Positions 24,765 to 38,151 of a stretch of DNA of 64,000 bases are shown piece by piece (the stretch's first letter is position 1; the number at the start of each line of letters is the position of its first letter). Source of the stretch: Lethocerus indicus (taxonomy: Eukaryota > Arthropoda > Insecta > Hemiptera > Belostomatidae); the NCBI GenBank assembly GCA_019843655.1, contig JACDQD010000004.1, positions 12,896,001 through 12,960,000 of the forward strand, in the 5' to 3' direction. Made by a program: the position numbers and the translations under genes. The notes under the pieces are model-generated. The model worked only from the letters and a program-made list of their open reading frames with translations. It did not search any database and was not told where the DNA came from.

Positions 24765-26376
24765 TTGTATCGCCGTCGAGTAAATATACAGGAAACCGTA
24801 GAATACCGTAGAACATCTAACTACTTGACTTTTCAATATTTTGCGTTCTGAAAGCTTGGTTATTCCTTTTACTTTCAAAATAATAACAATTCAAGATTTG
24901 ATATAAATTTCTACTGCTTATGAATATCTAGTTTCTAGTGAGTGGTTAAGTTAAGGCACGGATATCCTCAGTGGATCGTCATGGTAACCGACATTCATCG
25001 GATATTGTTATGGACAAATTATAGAACTATATAATTTACAGAATTTTCTAGTATTTTAAAACTGTATACACTAAAAAGGTAAAATAGAATGCGAAGTTAA
25101 CGCGTTTCATTAATTCACTTAATTTCACTTCTGATCGGCCACCTAAGATGAATAACAGCAATAATTTTGACCTAATAAATTTGTACATGTCGCGGTACAC
25201 ACAACGGTTGATGTCCATTAATATTCATGGCATATAAATATCGGTGCGCGTGTTCGGTATTGGGCAATCTGCGAGTGTGTCGCCGGCTTAGACAAAGCCC
25301 TCCGCCTACCGCTGCACATATTTAGTTGTGGCCGGAAGAGAAACAGGAAGAGCCGCGGACCGACTTAGCAGACCGCCCGGCTTTACATATTCATGGCCGT
25401 CAACAGACTGCCTCCGCCTTAAACTCCGACGAGAAACTCGGAGCCTCCGAGCTTAGGCCCGGGCATGCCAGCGTGGCCGCCCTCGGATTCAATATCGTAC
25501 CCGGGGTTCCTGGCCCACGAACGCTTCCTAAATACACGAAGTTGAAGCTCGCATATATGAACACAGGAATGATAAATAAGTCAGATCAAGTTATACCAAA
25601 TTACTTGTTGTACACCCAAAATTATCAGTCAGTAGATATCGCACAGCGATTTTTGATGTTTTTCATGACTAATACAATTTCAATACCCTCTAGACAGTTG
25701 GGCCCTAAGTTAAAAAAACGTCTACATTTATAGAAGGAACAAATAGGTGTCCTAAATGATATTCATAACGAGGATATACTGTACCTTGTATTCCCGTTCT
25801 GAATTCGTAGGTTGCCTGGAGTTGGACTATACCGGTAGAAATCGACGAAGGGCGATGTGATTTCTCGCGATAAATTTAAAACGAGCGCCCGGACCCGCGT
25901 TACGGACACAATGAGTAGGGTATCCAAGGCGGAAAATACTGCATGGACTGAAAGGCTCGGTTACGTCGCGGTGATCGCGGTCAGGGCTCAGCTAACCGCC
26001 GAATTGCAGTTGATAGGGGATATTATGACGAAATACTTTAAGTGTAGATTTTACAAAGAGGCGGTTCCGACCGCGACCTGTCGAGTCCGACATACCATTC
26101 GAATTAGGAAATGATGGGCCGGTAGACGGCTATTATTTCATACGAACAGTCCAATTCCGACGCTTCGTACAGAGAAAACAAATTGTGCGCGGTCGCATCT
26201 TCCAATGTTTGAACGCTGTGATAGCTGGAGGCGGAAAATGTTGTTCATCCGTATTCCATAATGCATATAGGGAATGGACCGAATACGGTGATTACTCTAG
26301 CTGTTATGCTCTGTTCAGGAGTAGGCAGAGCGCCACACGAGAGGAATATCTATCTGGGAATGTTAATTATATAATT

Positions 26377-26619
26377 TGATATACCTGTTTTGTGGTCTGC
26401 GAGGGGTTGGAATACTGTAGGTTCGTGAAGTTTCTGTCTCCTCTCGCTGGTTTGGTCTTTTGCTAAACCGGTTTCGGCTGCTCGCCATCTTGAGGATGCC
26501 CAAAAAACATCCAAAGTGCTAACAGTGACTAACACCGCTACTGAATTTGGCGAGCAGCCGAAACCGGTCTAGCAAAAGACCAAACCAGCGAGAGGAGACA
26601 GAAACTTCGCGAACCTACA
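26377..26619 (+). mobile_element. Fold-back element, copy B (short form)
   Basis: The head ATACCTGTTTTGTGGTCTG at 26381 is followed by a left arm (about 26417-26491) and a right arm (about 26545-26619). The piece at 26492-26544 is right-arm sequence whose partner is missing, so the left arm has lost its inner half. A perfect 15-bp direct repeat, GTTAATTATATAATT, flanks it at 26362-26376 and 26620-26634. Both arms carry the variant AGGTTCGYGAAG where copies A and C have a GATTTCGTGTG-type sequence. There is no coding content. Confidence 0.87.
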
Positions 26620-26822
26620 GTTAATTATATAATTATGAATGAATGCCTGAGGTCGGCCGAAGAATGTCCGGGCAGTATAATTGATTGAGGCGTTATCGGT
26701 CCACGATCGTGTCGGATGTTCATTTGGATCGGACGGCGGATCTGCATTCGCATGGTGGCCGGCCGAGCCTGCTAATTTACGAGCCCAACCTCGAGAGGGT
26801 TTGACACCGGTACCGCATTGCA

Positions 26823-26835
26823 CCCCCCCCCCCCC
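26823..26835 (+). repeat. Poly-C run, 13 bp
   Basis: Thirteen consecutive C bases. The run length may be uncertain in the assembly. Confidence 0.9.
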
Positions 26836-29021
26836 GGCTACCAGGACCCAACCGATCGATTTGTTCGATTCCACCGCATCACTTAACCCCGCAATCGTCA
26901 CGAGGCCCTCCGTCTTCTGGAATCCTAATGTTATCTGTAGAACAGCACTGCAAATTGGACCCGCAACGTAACATATACGAGATGTTCCGAACAGCCCACG
27001 AGACAGGATTATCTTAATGTACTATTGTCCATTTATGTTGATGGAATCTCAAGGAAGTCACGATCGAACTGAAAATCTGAAAATTGCATTGAACTAGAGC
27101 CACAATGTGGGCAAACATTGTAAAACAAAATTCACAACTATGATTTCATTACAATTTTCAAGATTTTGAAACTCCCCTGGCCCTCGGTTTATTATTATTA
27201 TTGATTAGTAATCAAAAAATTCGACAGGTGGTTCGCCGCAGTATTTTAAATAAACTTCTTATAGGAAGGCAGAAGCTGTTGTAGCTGACAAGAGAGACGA
27301 GGAAAGGGTCGAGTGATGATACACGACCATTATCCCGCTTTCCTATGTAAGGAATGAAATTTGCATTTACGCTAAGGTAAATGTGCCATTCTAGCGGGGG
27401 CGTTGCGTCGATTCGGGTAAATCCCAATTAACAGTTCGGTGGGAAACGTGGCATAGGCGTAGGTGAATCGCGGACGGGGAATAGTTTAAGGGGTTGGATC
27501 GATCGGGCGGAAGGAACCGCAGGATGCCAGGACGCGCCGTGTCGGAATCATGCCGGAATTCGAGTCATATCCATCCCCAATGGGCCGACGGGGTTGAAGA
27601 ATTTCGAAAATGCCCTCCCCGCCCCTCATTAAGGATTTACATTACCCCGGCTTTCACCTCGCCTGTATCCCGCACTGGAATGCCGTCGAATTTTCCCGGA
27701 TTCCATGTTAATACTTACAACAGTACGGACTAACAGGGCAATGAAATATGCGCACTCTGCGTACATACACGTTAAATGTTTAGGATTACCCGTCAGTGGA
27801 GGTTTCGATTATGATCTTGCGGTCTTCCGTCCCCACTCGCAGGCTCTGTCCTTCGATGACGTTCTTATTGCCCTTCGACTTGTACTACGCAACTTGTTTC
27901 CACGAATAACCGAGTTTCTTCTGCCCCGCATTTCCACATCCTACAAGCTGGGAATTTTCTTCGGTTTTGTCGATTCGCTGCAGTTCCAGATACAGCTTTA
28001 CAGCTTTACCCATTATGACGAGATTGCTATTGCCCTTTAGGCTCAAGACGAAACAGGTAAATAACAGTTACGAAACTGATTATATGAATAATAAAATGCG
28101 CAGTTCATTGAAATTATCCATTACCATTTAAACATTGAAGTTGTTCTCGTCTTATGATTGTCGTAATTCCGAATTTTAAAACCGATATTATATTTTTATT
28201 TACCTGACATTTTTCAAGTCACGAATACCGGTATTGTAACTACGATCCTTACGCTTTCGATTTAAATTTCATAACATATATAATTTATGCACCGTTCTAT
28301 AAATGTTGTTATATGGATGTAAATTAAGGTACGGAATAGGATTCAAATTTTAGATTTAAATGCAAATTCACCGAGCGTGTCCGATATCTGAAAACCGATT
28401 CTAATAAAATAATATTTTTTTGTCCACAATAATTTTGAAATGTCAACGGCGGAGAATTCTATAGGTGCTGGTTTCGAGAACATTACACCAATACAGTAGG
28501 AGCAGATTTATTTGAATAATAATAGGTTCTATTCCTATCTTCTATCCGATTTCTAATCTCGGTACACAATTTTCTCAACTGATAGGTTGGTTCGCATTCT
28601 GTTTTCAATTGTAATTTATATTTAGCAGTACAAGAATACGAACTGGGTATTAGAAGGGGAACATTTCGTCAAGAGGAAGCAATAAAATTTATAGGATGGC
28701 GCTTAAGAATGCACTCCAATTTACGGATATTTTACCACTCCTGAAATAGTCCAAAGTGCTCAAATTCCAAAAATTCTTTTCAAATGTATAATGTCGGGCA
28801 TCATTCGTGTTATTCAAATTTAGCGTACCGTACGGTACTCTACGTGCGCTACGGTGAAGGTCATACGGTTAGATCTAATAACCGCCCACAAACCAACCGT
28901 TCTCAGTCGAAACGTGACACTTTATACGCATACTAGGATTTCAGATATGACAATTTTATTATTAGAAACGGAGCTGTGGAAAAATAAGTGCTCTGTGATG
29001 ATTGCATTTCGGGAATTTAAT

Positions 29022-29023
<2 letters not shown>

Positions 29024-29086
<63 letters not shown>
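29024..29086. repeat. (AT)n microsatellite, ~63 bp
   Basis: Uninterrupted AT dinucleotides between a TTG and an AAATAAAA context. The tract is self-complementary. Confidence 0.92.
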
Positions 29087-29091
<5 letters not shown>

Positions 29092-32000
29092 AAACCTACA
29101 TGTGAGCCAGAGCTCAACTCGGGTCTCGATATTTTTTCTTTTTCCTGCTCCCGACATCCAGCAATATATCTGTCTATCTGTTGAGGGCTAAAGGGTGAGG
29201 GCTAGTGGCCTCCCCATTAGTGGGCTATCAGGTTGCCGCTGATGTCCTATTGTTAGAGAGCCCTTACAGTAAGTATAAAGTCCTACCACGGTGTCGGCTC
29301 CCTTCACTTCATTTCCTCTTTTCCCTCTTGGTCGGGGCCCTTTGCAGGATCATTTATCGGGCCCTTAACTTATAAAGGGCCGAGACCACCCGCGAATCTC
29401 TTTCACAGAGGAAATCGTATCGCATCTCGACGACAATTGATGACCCCTCAATTTTCCCTCTGTTGTATTAATTTTTTTTTGTATCTGATAGCCGATTTGT
29501 GTGCAGCTATCTAATCGGTCTATTGTTACTGTGAAAAGTTGCTTCATTGAGTTTAACTTGCACTAAACTTCATCCGATCATGGGGGTCTCACGTTTTGGA
29601 CTGAGGTTTCAAATTCTGAAACCGTTTGGAATGCTCAATATGGTCAATCAGGGCTTTGGAATTTGAGATGTCACGGATTTATAGTATTTTAGGTCGTCAA
29701 AAATTGGCCAACTCCTTTTTTTACTATCAATATTCTTAGATTGGTTAAATTATGCTAAATAAGAGTGGTACAAAATACAATGGTAAAAATAAAAATAAAT
29801 CAATGCCATTCTTAAGAGACTCCTTTGAAAGCCAAGAGAAAGAGGTCCGTGGCTTTGTTCAACTGAAGTTAAGTACCTTTTGTAGGAAAAGTTATGTTTA
29901 TAGTAGGGTCGAATCCTCAGTTCATTTCCTCCCTGTTTGGGTCCTTTGGGGCTGTTAAGGGCGACGCCTACTAGCTCCTTAACTTAAAGCCACTTTCTAG
30001 AATCGGCAAGGATTTCTCACACGCAATCCTAGGTCCACTGGTCTAGCTGATAATGTACTTTTATTTACTGTGGTTTAACACGATATATTTACCGTTTACT
30101 CTCATTGCACCATTAAACTGTAAGTTGGACGTTTTTTGAAATATAATTCTCCCTCGATTAATAGAACTTGTGCTGCACGAGTTTTGGCTCCCGGCCATTA
30201 ACAAGAAAGCGAATAGTCTCAAAACCAAACTGAGATCGCAACGATAAATGGGAAATATTCCCCTACGCCCAAATCTGATAGCTGTCGAATTGTCTTATTT
30301 ACTTGCTCAAACAACTCTTCAGAACAGTATTTCGTTATTTCGACGAAAATACGAATTCATACTACGATAAAAGAGGGCGTGCTGAATTTTCATTCAAAAC
30401 CTTGTTAAAAATTAAATAATAATTATAATTAAAATCGAAAAAATGAATCTCCGGCTACAGTGGATCAGTCAACCGTCTGATGTTTAAAATACTATTTACA
30501 TTGATCGCGTACATGTCTTTCTAGTTGTAATTCTTTCTAAATTGAAAGTCTATAATTCGATTGAACCTGTCGCAGAAGATCCAATATATTGGGGCCACAA
30601 ACGTCGGGAAAATTTACGTTGCTGGTTCAATTTTAATCGGAGAGGGATTTTCGGTATCATGAAGAATGGCCCCCTTGCACGTTTTCCTGTGAACATGTCC
30701 AGGCTGATTGATTGATAGCAGAAACAAGCCTAACAGCAACCTTATACACCTGGCCCGGTCAAAACACCACAGAGACCAACGCGTTATTTCTCATACGATT
30801 TTATTCCACCCCTCGCTTAGATTATTATTAGCCGATAATGTAGGCTATTTACTACACATTATGTGCTCTCAAAGTATCGTCAGGGTGTTTTCATTTTTTA
30901 GATTTATTAATAAAAATAAATAAAAGGAATATTAAGGTTTTTACGTTATCTTCATTCCTGGAATGGCGGTAATGGGATATACTGAGATTGGCCTCATCAT
31001 TAGCAACTTGTAAATAATAATTCAAGGTAGGCCGCCCGCCCCTGCAGAAACCTCATTATCCGAGTTCAACTTCATTACCATTTTTTCTCCTAGATGAGAA
31101 GATATTTTCATTTGGTCGGTTATCCACCGGAGAGTATAAAGTTACAGCCGGGAAAAAGTCCTAGGGAAATAATTATTTTTGGTTAGATTAAAAAAAATGT
31201 TTTTTAGTTATTAATCAAGCCTACTTACTATTAACTTTTAGAAAATTATTATTGGGTGATTTAAAACACTCTAATAATTACTTTAAAATTTAGTTACAAT
31301 GTCATGAGGTTCCTAATTGTCTGTTGTTATGATCATTATTACATAGTTTCTGTTATGAACTTTTATTTTCAATTTTCTTTTAATATTATACAGTTTATTG
31401 CGACTTATTACAATCAGAATTCGGAATCAGGGTTCGAATGGCTACAGTGGCTCAGTTTTACCGAGAAGCGTAATATTGCAACGTTCAATTTGATATGACT
31501 GGAACATATTCCAATAATATTGTAATAGCTTACAGAACTACATTTGGCATATGCATATCTCGTACATGGAATTCTTAGGAATATATAAAAGGAAATATTA
31601 CCACAGGGAAAGAAAATATACTTTAAAAGTACGGAGATGTTTATTATCCGAGTTTCTTTCATCCGCAATTTTCTTTCGACCGTGAATAATTACTTCCAGA
31701 GCTTTATAAATAACATTTACGCCTTATTATTCGCCCCTCCAAGAAGAAATAAAAGAACTAAAAGGTACACTTTTCTCATTCTACTCGTCCTCAGGTCTCC
31801 TTTGTTATTCCGGCCCAATCTACTTTGTTTCTGGGGACTTTATCTTCATACTCTCCTTTTTTTCTTCTTTATTTTTATCTTTAATTCAAAGGAGGTGCGC
31901 CAAAAAGGGAAGACAGTCCTTGAAGACGAATGACCGTCGAAAATCGGTTTGCCGAACGGCTGAATAATTCGCGGGGTATCCTGGCTCATCACTAATTTCG

Positions 32001-33253
32001 ATTACAGTAATTTTCTGCGCTGTTTTAAGTAATTGCGGCCGCGGAATCTCTTTAATCAAAGTGATGAAAAAACTTTCCGCCAGTGTCGTGGGCTCACCCT
32101 TTCGCACAAAAGGAATGAAACTTAACTACCCTGTCCTTATAATAATTACGGTCTTTGGAATAAAAAAATCGGGACAAAATTGTCAAAGTTTTCCCATTCC
32201 AATATACGAATGAAATTACTTTGACTTTGAATCAGATAACATCGGAGCTGATCGGTGATCGGGTCAATCTATACACACACACGTCATACAAGAGGTGGTA
32301 TTGAACTCGATTCGAGGTGCCCTAAAGCCAACTTGTATTAATTTTTCGACCGATGCAAGTTTGGCGGTCGCAAAGCAGAAAGCTATCGGTTTGCTCGTGG
32401 CCCCTTCTTACCGACCGCCCTCCCCTTCAAACACCAGTCCCACTCTATAGAGGAGAGGGATTACCAACTCTACTATTTTTGGAAGGGGTCGTGTTCCCCA
32501 ACTCTGCGGTCGGGGGATGTTCGAGAACGAAACTTGTTTCGGTGGACAGAGCGGCCGCGGCGGTGAACAAGGAGCCCCTCGATACACTTCAACTTACACT
32601 CCTACCCTTCGCCAGCGGTTCCACCGACCACCGGGCTTAAAAAGCCAAACAACTTTTGCGGCCAAACAACCCTACTATCGTCGTTTCAACATTTATCAGT
32701 TATCACCGACTCCATCCTGTCCTTTCTTCGAGTTCAAAAGCAGTTTTCCATGTTCTATCGTTAAACGTCAGCGTGTTTCGTCTGCATCACAATAGGTTTC
32801 TAAATTCGTTCGAATGTTGATTGACCTTTGACTAATTTAAGATAAGTAAAGTTTAACTGTAAATTAACTCTGATAGACAGAATTTACCTTATTTCTAATG
32901 TTTTGCATTACGGAAATTGTGTTTCTCAATTTGCAATTCATAGGTCGCTGTCTCCGGTATGAGCAAGGTAGTTTGGTTTATACGCCTATCCTGGTGCTTA
33001 AACTTTTAATCGTTCGGAGACGCAGAACGGTAAGGGGATTTCCGCCGTTGGAATATTAGTTGACAATTTTCTCGGCCGACCGGGAAATTCGGTGAAATTG
33101 AGGAAGGATTTATCCAATGATATTTCCTGTTCCGTTTCCACCGCTCGGAACCCCCCTCATCCAGCTCCTAAATGATATTAAATTAGGCCGGAATTCGTTG
33201 TCGCAGCCCAAGTTTCTCCCCTTCCAAAGAACTTTCTCTAACACCGTTTCGGT

Positions 33254-33317
33254 GAAGGGGGGGAGGAAGAGAGGGAGAGAAAGTGAGATTGAGAGAGAGA
33301 GCGAGCGAGGGGGAGAG
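33254..33317 (+). repeat. Purine-rich GA tract
   Basis: G/A-rich sequence interrupted by a few T and C bases, including G runs and GAGAGAGAGAGCGAGCGAG. It could adopt triplex-type structure; no gene is associated with it. Confidence 0.8.
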
Positions 33318-33996
33318 TTTCAATCATTTGCTATTTTTCGTTCTATCAGGATTCCCTTTAAATGACGTGAGGGTGAACTGTAAGCTCACCATACGCCTTC
33401 CATAAGTTAATAATCCTTTAACGGATATAAGTACGAGTCTTACCGGGATCAATTGGTTGTTAGGGAATATATTTGCCAGCTATGAAATTTGGATTGACAA
33501 AGTAGAAACTCATAATTAATTATATAATTAAAATACATTTTTATGTCTCCTCAAATTTGTTTGGCCGTAAGCTAAGTATTACCTTAGTAAATAGAGACAC
33601 CTACACACAATGTGGTAACCGGGTGGTGACAAATAGGGCGCTTTATCGGCCGAATTGTACATCCGGTAATTAGGTGCAAGGTGACTGGTTAGGTGCTGCA
33701 ATGGTGTCAGCACGGTGACTGTCGGGCGATACCGTCGCCCCTTGAACAATATTATTCCTAATTTCCTTGGTCCGTTGAAACATGGTACTGTGTTTATGAA
33801 ACGTATTTGCTTTCTAACTGGAAACCGTGGCCTATGTTGGGATTCTCTCACTATGTACCGATGATGATAGGTAACGGAACCCAATCACGTAGGTTTCAAG
33901 TACCGTTTGTAGGGCGTGTATGTGATAATCGAGCGAAATTGATATTTGCCCAATATTTGTCAACTCCTAAGTTTAAATACCACGCTAGGATATTAG

Positions 33997-33998
33997 GA

Positions 33999-34050
<52 letters not shown>

Positions 34051-34052
34051 TC
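33997..34052. repeat. (AT)24 tract inside a perfect 56-bp palindrome
   Basis: The AT tract at 34001-34048 is bounded by GACC on the left and GGTC on the right, so the full 56 bp is self-complementary. The same open frame therefore appears on both strands, which explains the YIYIYI peptides predicted here. Confidence 0.9.
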
Positions 34053-37000
34053 ATAATAAGGGACCTACAAGTCACTGTCTTTAATGGTATCAACTATCCA
34101 ATCAATATGGGAATACAGCTCCAATGCTTGAATGCGTATCTTTTCGATTGAATAAACTTCTTAAGATTCTTAGATAAATCTTATTGTAAAAAAATAACTA
34201 GTTCTAAAAATCGGTGTGAAAATATTCAATTTGTATCTGCAGTTTTTAGCAAATATTTCCTAGTACTCTGAGTTATTATATACCTGCGGTCTAAATTCCA
34301 TATCGATCCCACAAATGACTTTATTAAAATTTTGTACTAAATCTTTGGTTGTATTCCTATGTGTGCGATTCCATCAAAACTTATTCTGAAAATACTCACC
34401 AATCTAATAAATTGGTTAATTGAATGTTGACTCTTATTACTTATCCGCCCTTCGCTGCCAATGAGCGCTACCTAGGACACTTCGGTAGAAGCTCTAATTT
34501 ATGCTTTCACAGATTTCCCTTCTCATTTACATCCGTAAACTCGCTTTGATTTGACGCCGACGGAAACGACATTCATAATTCAGACACCTTCCAGGGTAGG
34601 GGGTATCAAATATTTTCCTGGGTGAATTTTAATAATTTCGTTAGCCAAGAAGTTTTGGGTCTCGAGAGAAAGTTTCATGCGTCCTCATCGCCGCCGCAAT
34701 TTTCAGAGCACCCGCCGAAATGGGCAAATCGAATTTCATTTTAATGCCACGATTTGCATGTTTAACACAGTTTTGCAACTACACTTTGTCACTCCTTTCC
34801 CTTTTCCGCCCAGTGTATAATGTACCGGGGTAATGGTTCACACTGCAAGTCAAGTAAACGCGTCAAGTCTATAAATTCTCCTCAAGAAAGCGTAAATAAT
34901 TCATAACTCCATTAGAGATTCGACCATGTGGGTATTTAAATCGGAGTGGTTGCGCTACCGAATGTGATTTTGTTAACAAATTAAAGCGACGTCAGTAGTG
35001 AAATGGTTTGGAGATGTGTAATTTCGAGTTTGGCGACGCACAGAGCTAAAAGCGAAATGAAAAATATGGAAAACAGCATCATTCCAATGCCACTTTGGAA
35101 TTCCGTATAACCCAATTCTGTAGTTATATGAGTTCCACTCGTAATCAATTCAAATTGAAGCCGTTAACACCGCACTGCCCTAAGCACTATGGATATAAGC
35201 TACAAGATGTGCTTCGAAATAGCCTAATTTTTAGAGCAGTCCGGTGTTAATTGAAAAACATTTGCACAGAGAACATAAAACACGTGTAAATTATTACTTC
35301 CGAAAATTAAAATAAAATTATATCCCAAATTTGTACAATAAAATAAATCCGCAATTCAGAACGAAATTCATAATAAATTCTGTTTTGAATTTATTTCATT
35401 AGTTTGTACTCTTTATTATGTATTCATATATATCAAAGTACGCATGTACTGTAACGTAGCAGTTCTTTGTCTTCCCAACGCCGTCGCTTGTAATTGATGC
35501 AGTTTCCCAAGAGGAAATGAGCTTTGATACTGATTTTCATGGTGGCCTCCCCGCTTCCTTCCTATGATAGTTACCATGCTTTTGATCCAGTTCAGATATG
35601 TTAATCGCATCATATACAGCGTCAAGTGGATTGTATCACACGAGACCACTTTGGCTCTCTTTATATAGGCGAGGAGTACGAGGCGTGACTGAAAAGTAGG
35701 GCTGCCGGGGCCGCGTATTATTTTAATTTTTTTATTCAAAATTCACAACAGGTATATCGCGGCGCTTTAAACGAATCAAATAATTAAGGTAAGTGTATTT
35801 CGGTGTAGGGACATTAGAACTTTGCTTCTAAGTACCTAAGTCTGTGATATAAGTGAGAATACGGTGGTACATAATTTCCCAACTCGATGCCTCAAACTCT
35901 TGTGTGTATCCCGCCGCTAATATAGTTTCAAACCTCGACTTATTCAAATCGAGTGAGTGAGGCAACCGACCTTTATTGTTCCACAGACTAAACTGACATA
36001 CACAAATATGACATCTCGAGTACGTATCATTTTCATCATACGTATAATTTTATATTGTGCTTTACTGCTTATCTTAAATAATTACACCGTAATTTTTGTC
36101 CGTAAAGGATTAGATACAGGGCAATTAATTGGTTTTTGTTTTCTGATTCGTTTTCTGTTTTATATTTTGATGAAGAGAGATGAGTTCAATGTGCGAAATA
36201 GCGGTACTTGATCCACGAAATGCACCACTCCACTGTTACTGTTACTAACGGAATGCTAATAACTGTGACCGGTGAACCGGAATTAGCTTTTGACATCACA
36301 CAAAGCGGACGGCAAGTGATCATTTTCAGTACCAACGGAGACCCTCCACGGAGTTAACTTAAAGTAAAATATCATATCCTATCTAGGAAGGAGGCAATTC
36401 ATATTATATATATGTATCAGTTTTTGTTTTCCCGAATCGAGTATCAGTAATAGTGCCGGAAGCAAAGTCCTATATCGGAAGTAAAATATATTGGACAGAA
36501 GAAACTATTATATATTTGTAATAGGCGAACTACCGGTGAAGTTTAGAGGAAGTAGGAGTTCAATGGTTCATACAAGTGGTAGTCAACCGGACCGAGGGGG
36601 GGATTGGGGTTAACTGCAATCAATTTTCAATTTTAACGCCCCCTTTGGTTTGCACAAACTCGCCCTTCTCTCCAAATCGGATTAATATCAACCGGTGGCG
36701 TCTCGGGGCCTTTATTTAATGGGGCGGACACAATCCAACGAAATGTAGTCCGCTAAATGCGTTCGACAATCGGATTTTATAACGGCGGAAATTTATCTCT
36801 CGCGGTTTTAAAACGGTCCGGGTTTTCAGGAAGTTTGATCAATGGCCGTTATAAGTTGTAATCCTGAGGACATTACAGGGACGTCTACGGCGGAACTCCC
36901 TCTTCCTGTGCTCAGTGTCGTTTTGCTTATTTCTATGGCCGATGTACTTGAAGATGACAAGAAATAAAAATATATTTCGGCCCAGCGTTATTTGAATTTT

Positions 37001-37495
37001 AAAGCCAACCAGATTTGCAGTAAGTTTACACTCCAACATTTGGAGGTTTTACTGGGTCCCATACAGGACGATAGCATATTGGGGAGTTTGCAACTTTCCA
37101 CAGACTCTGAAAGGTTTTCCGCCTTTTTTTTAGCCAAGCGGTTAGGGCCGGGTCGGCTAAGCCGGATTTAGCAGAGAGCAGGAAATGCTTGCCGCGATTC
37201 AATTCAACTCTGGCCATTTAGTGTGCCCCGAATGAGCTAACCTGTAAAATAGTGGAGCTTCATTTCAAATTAGGAAGAGACCCCTACTTTGAATCTGGTC
37301 CTTTGAGAAACGTTCCGACCTCTTATTTTCGAATGTTTGGCGCTGTCCTATTACTCCCCTTAAATTTGGTGAAGTAGTTAATACGCAGTAATAAAATCGT
37401 TCCAACGAGAGCATTTGGTTCAATGAGCAATTGAAACCAGGACTCAAACGCGATCGGTGACCCGGGATAACTTCAAAGATGCACGAGCTTATAAT

Positions 37496-37521
37496 TCATT
37501 GTTCAACGTAGTGAACAATGA
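37496..37521. repeat. Perfect 10-bp hairpin, 6-base loop
   Basis: TCATTGTTCA and TGAACAATGA flank the loop ACGTAG. The stem is too short for a microRNA precursor, and no T-run follows it. Confidence 0.75.
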
Positions 37522-38130
37522 TCAAAATTGTTGGTAAAAGTGAGATTACTGGTACTCAAGTCATGCAATCTATATATTTTTCTTAAATCCTATTATCCAA
37601 AATTTAAAGACTCTATGATAAGCTCGAAAATGATTCGTGTTATAAATACTTTACAGGCGACGGTTAGATGACTATTTTGAACGGGCAATTCCTTAAAGAA
37701 AAACTGTAATATAATAATGTATTTATTTTATTTTCTCGATTCATAACGAAACCGTTAAAGGTATATTTTTTGAACACGCGCAATTTTCCATTTTTTTCCG
37801 AATCCCCCATCCCTACTGGCAACTCTGCATATTTTATCATCAGAAAAGAGAATGTTTAAGAGGGGGCGGTTTCAGTTTGACACAGCTAAGGGAAGTCGTG
37901 TGGGGGTTTGGGCCAAGAAAAATGTTAAGAGGTGAACGATGGGGCGCGGGGGTGGGCCCCCTGTTTGCGATTAGGGCCGTTAAATAAAATATGCCCGGTG
38001 GTGGAGTGTGGGGCTACATCGTGGGAATGGGTCCCATAAAAGATGTAGGCGACTGGGGCGCCGCTAAGGCGATCGGATTAATGTTGGGGGTGTGAGGGAA
38101 CTGCGGCTAGGGGACACTAATGCTCGGCTG

Positions 38131-38151
38131 ATCACTATTTTATATAGTGAT
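38131..38151. repeat. Perfect 8-bp hairpin, 5-base loop
   Basis: ATCACTAT and ATAGTGAT are separated by TTTAT inside a GC-richer block (37900-38340). No function is evident. Confidence 0.7.

Larger units (their letters stand above)
17142..26361. other. Non-coding stretch
   Basis: No coding exon recognised. It contains a 16-bp tandem duplication at 20378-20407, a cluster of ACCGG-type motifs near 22910-23010, the short direct repeat around 24506-24550 (CGAGMACGATCACTA, 30 bp apart), and two inverted copies of the array core at 24717-24764. GC-richer sequence occupies roughly 25250-25520 next to a TATAAATA. The open frames at 17346-17648, 25326-25733 and 25857-26114 have no recognisable fold. 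Confidence 0.45.

Noticed and set aside
25326..25733. 135-codon plus-strand frame as a gene
   Set aside because: No domain, and composition changes abruptly midway. Kept only as a low-interest finding.
26415..26430. Head region as a tRNA-type internal promoter (GGTTGGAATACTG like a B box), making the element a SINE
   Set aside because: The A-box-like sequence is too close to the B-box-like one, and no A-rich tail is present. The idea remains open but is unsupported.
29905..29920. GGGTCGAATCC as a tRNA B box
   Set aside because: No A box at the right distance and no cloverleaf stems around it. Similar B-box look-alikes near 17198, 31430 and 44178 also fail.
33807..34151. Open frames with YIYIYI repeats on both strands
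   Set aside because: They are translations of the (AT)24 palindrome. The same applies at 29002-29184.
37496..37521. Hairpin as a microRNA precursor
   Set aside because: The stem is only 10 bp. Animal precursors need about 25-35 paired bases.
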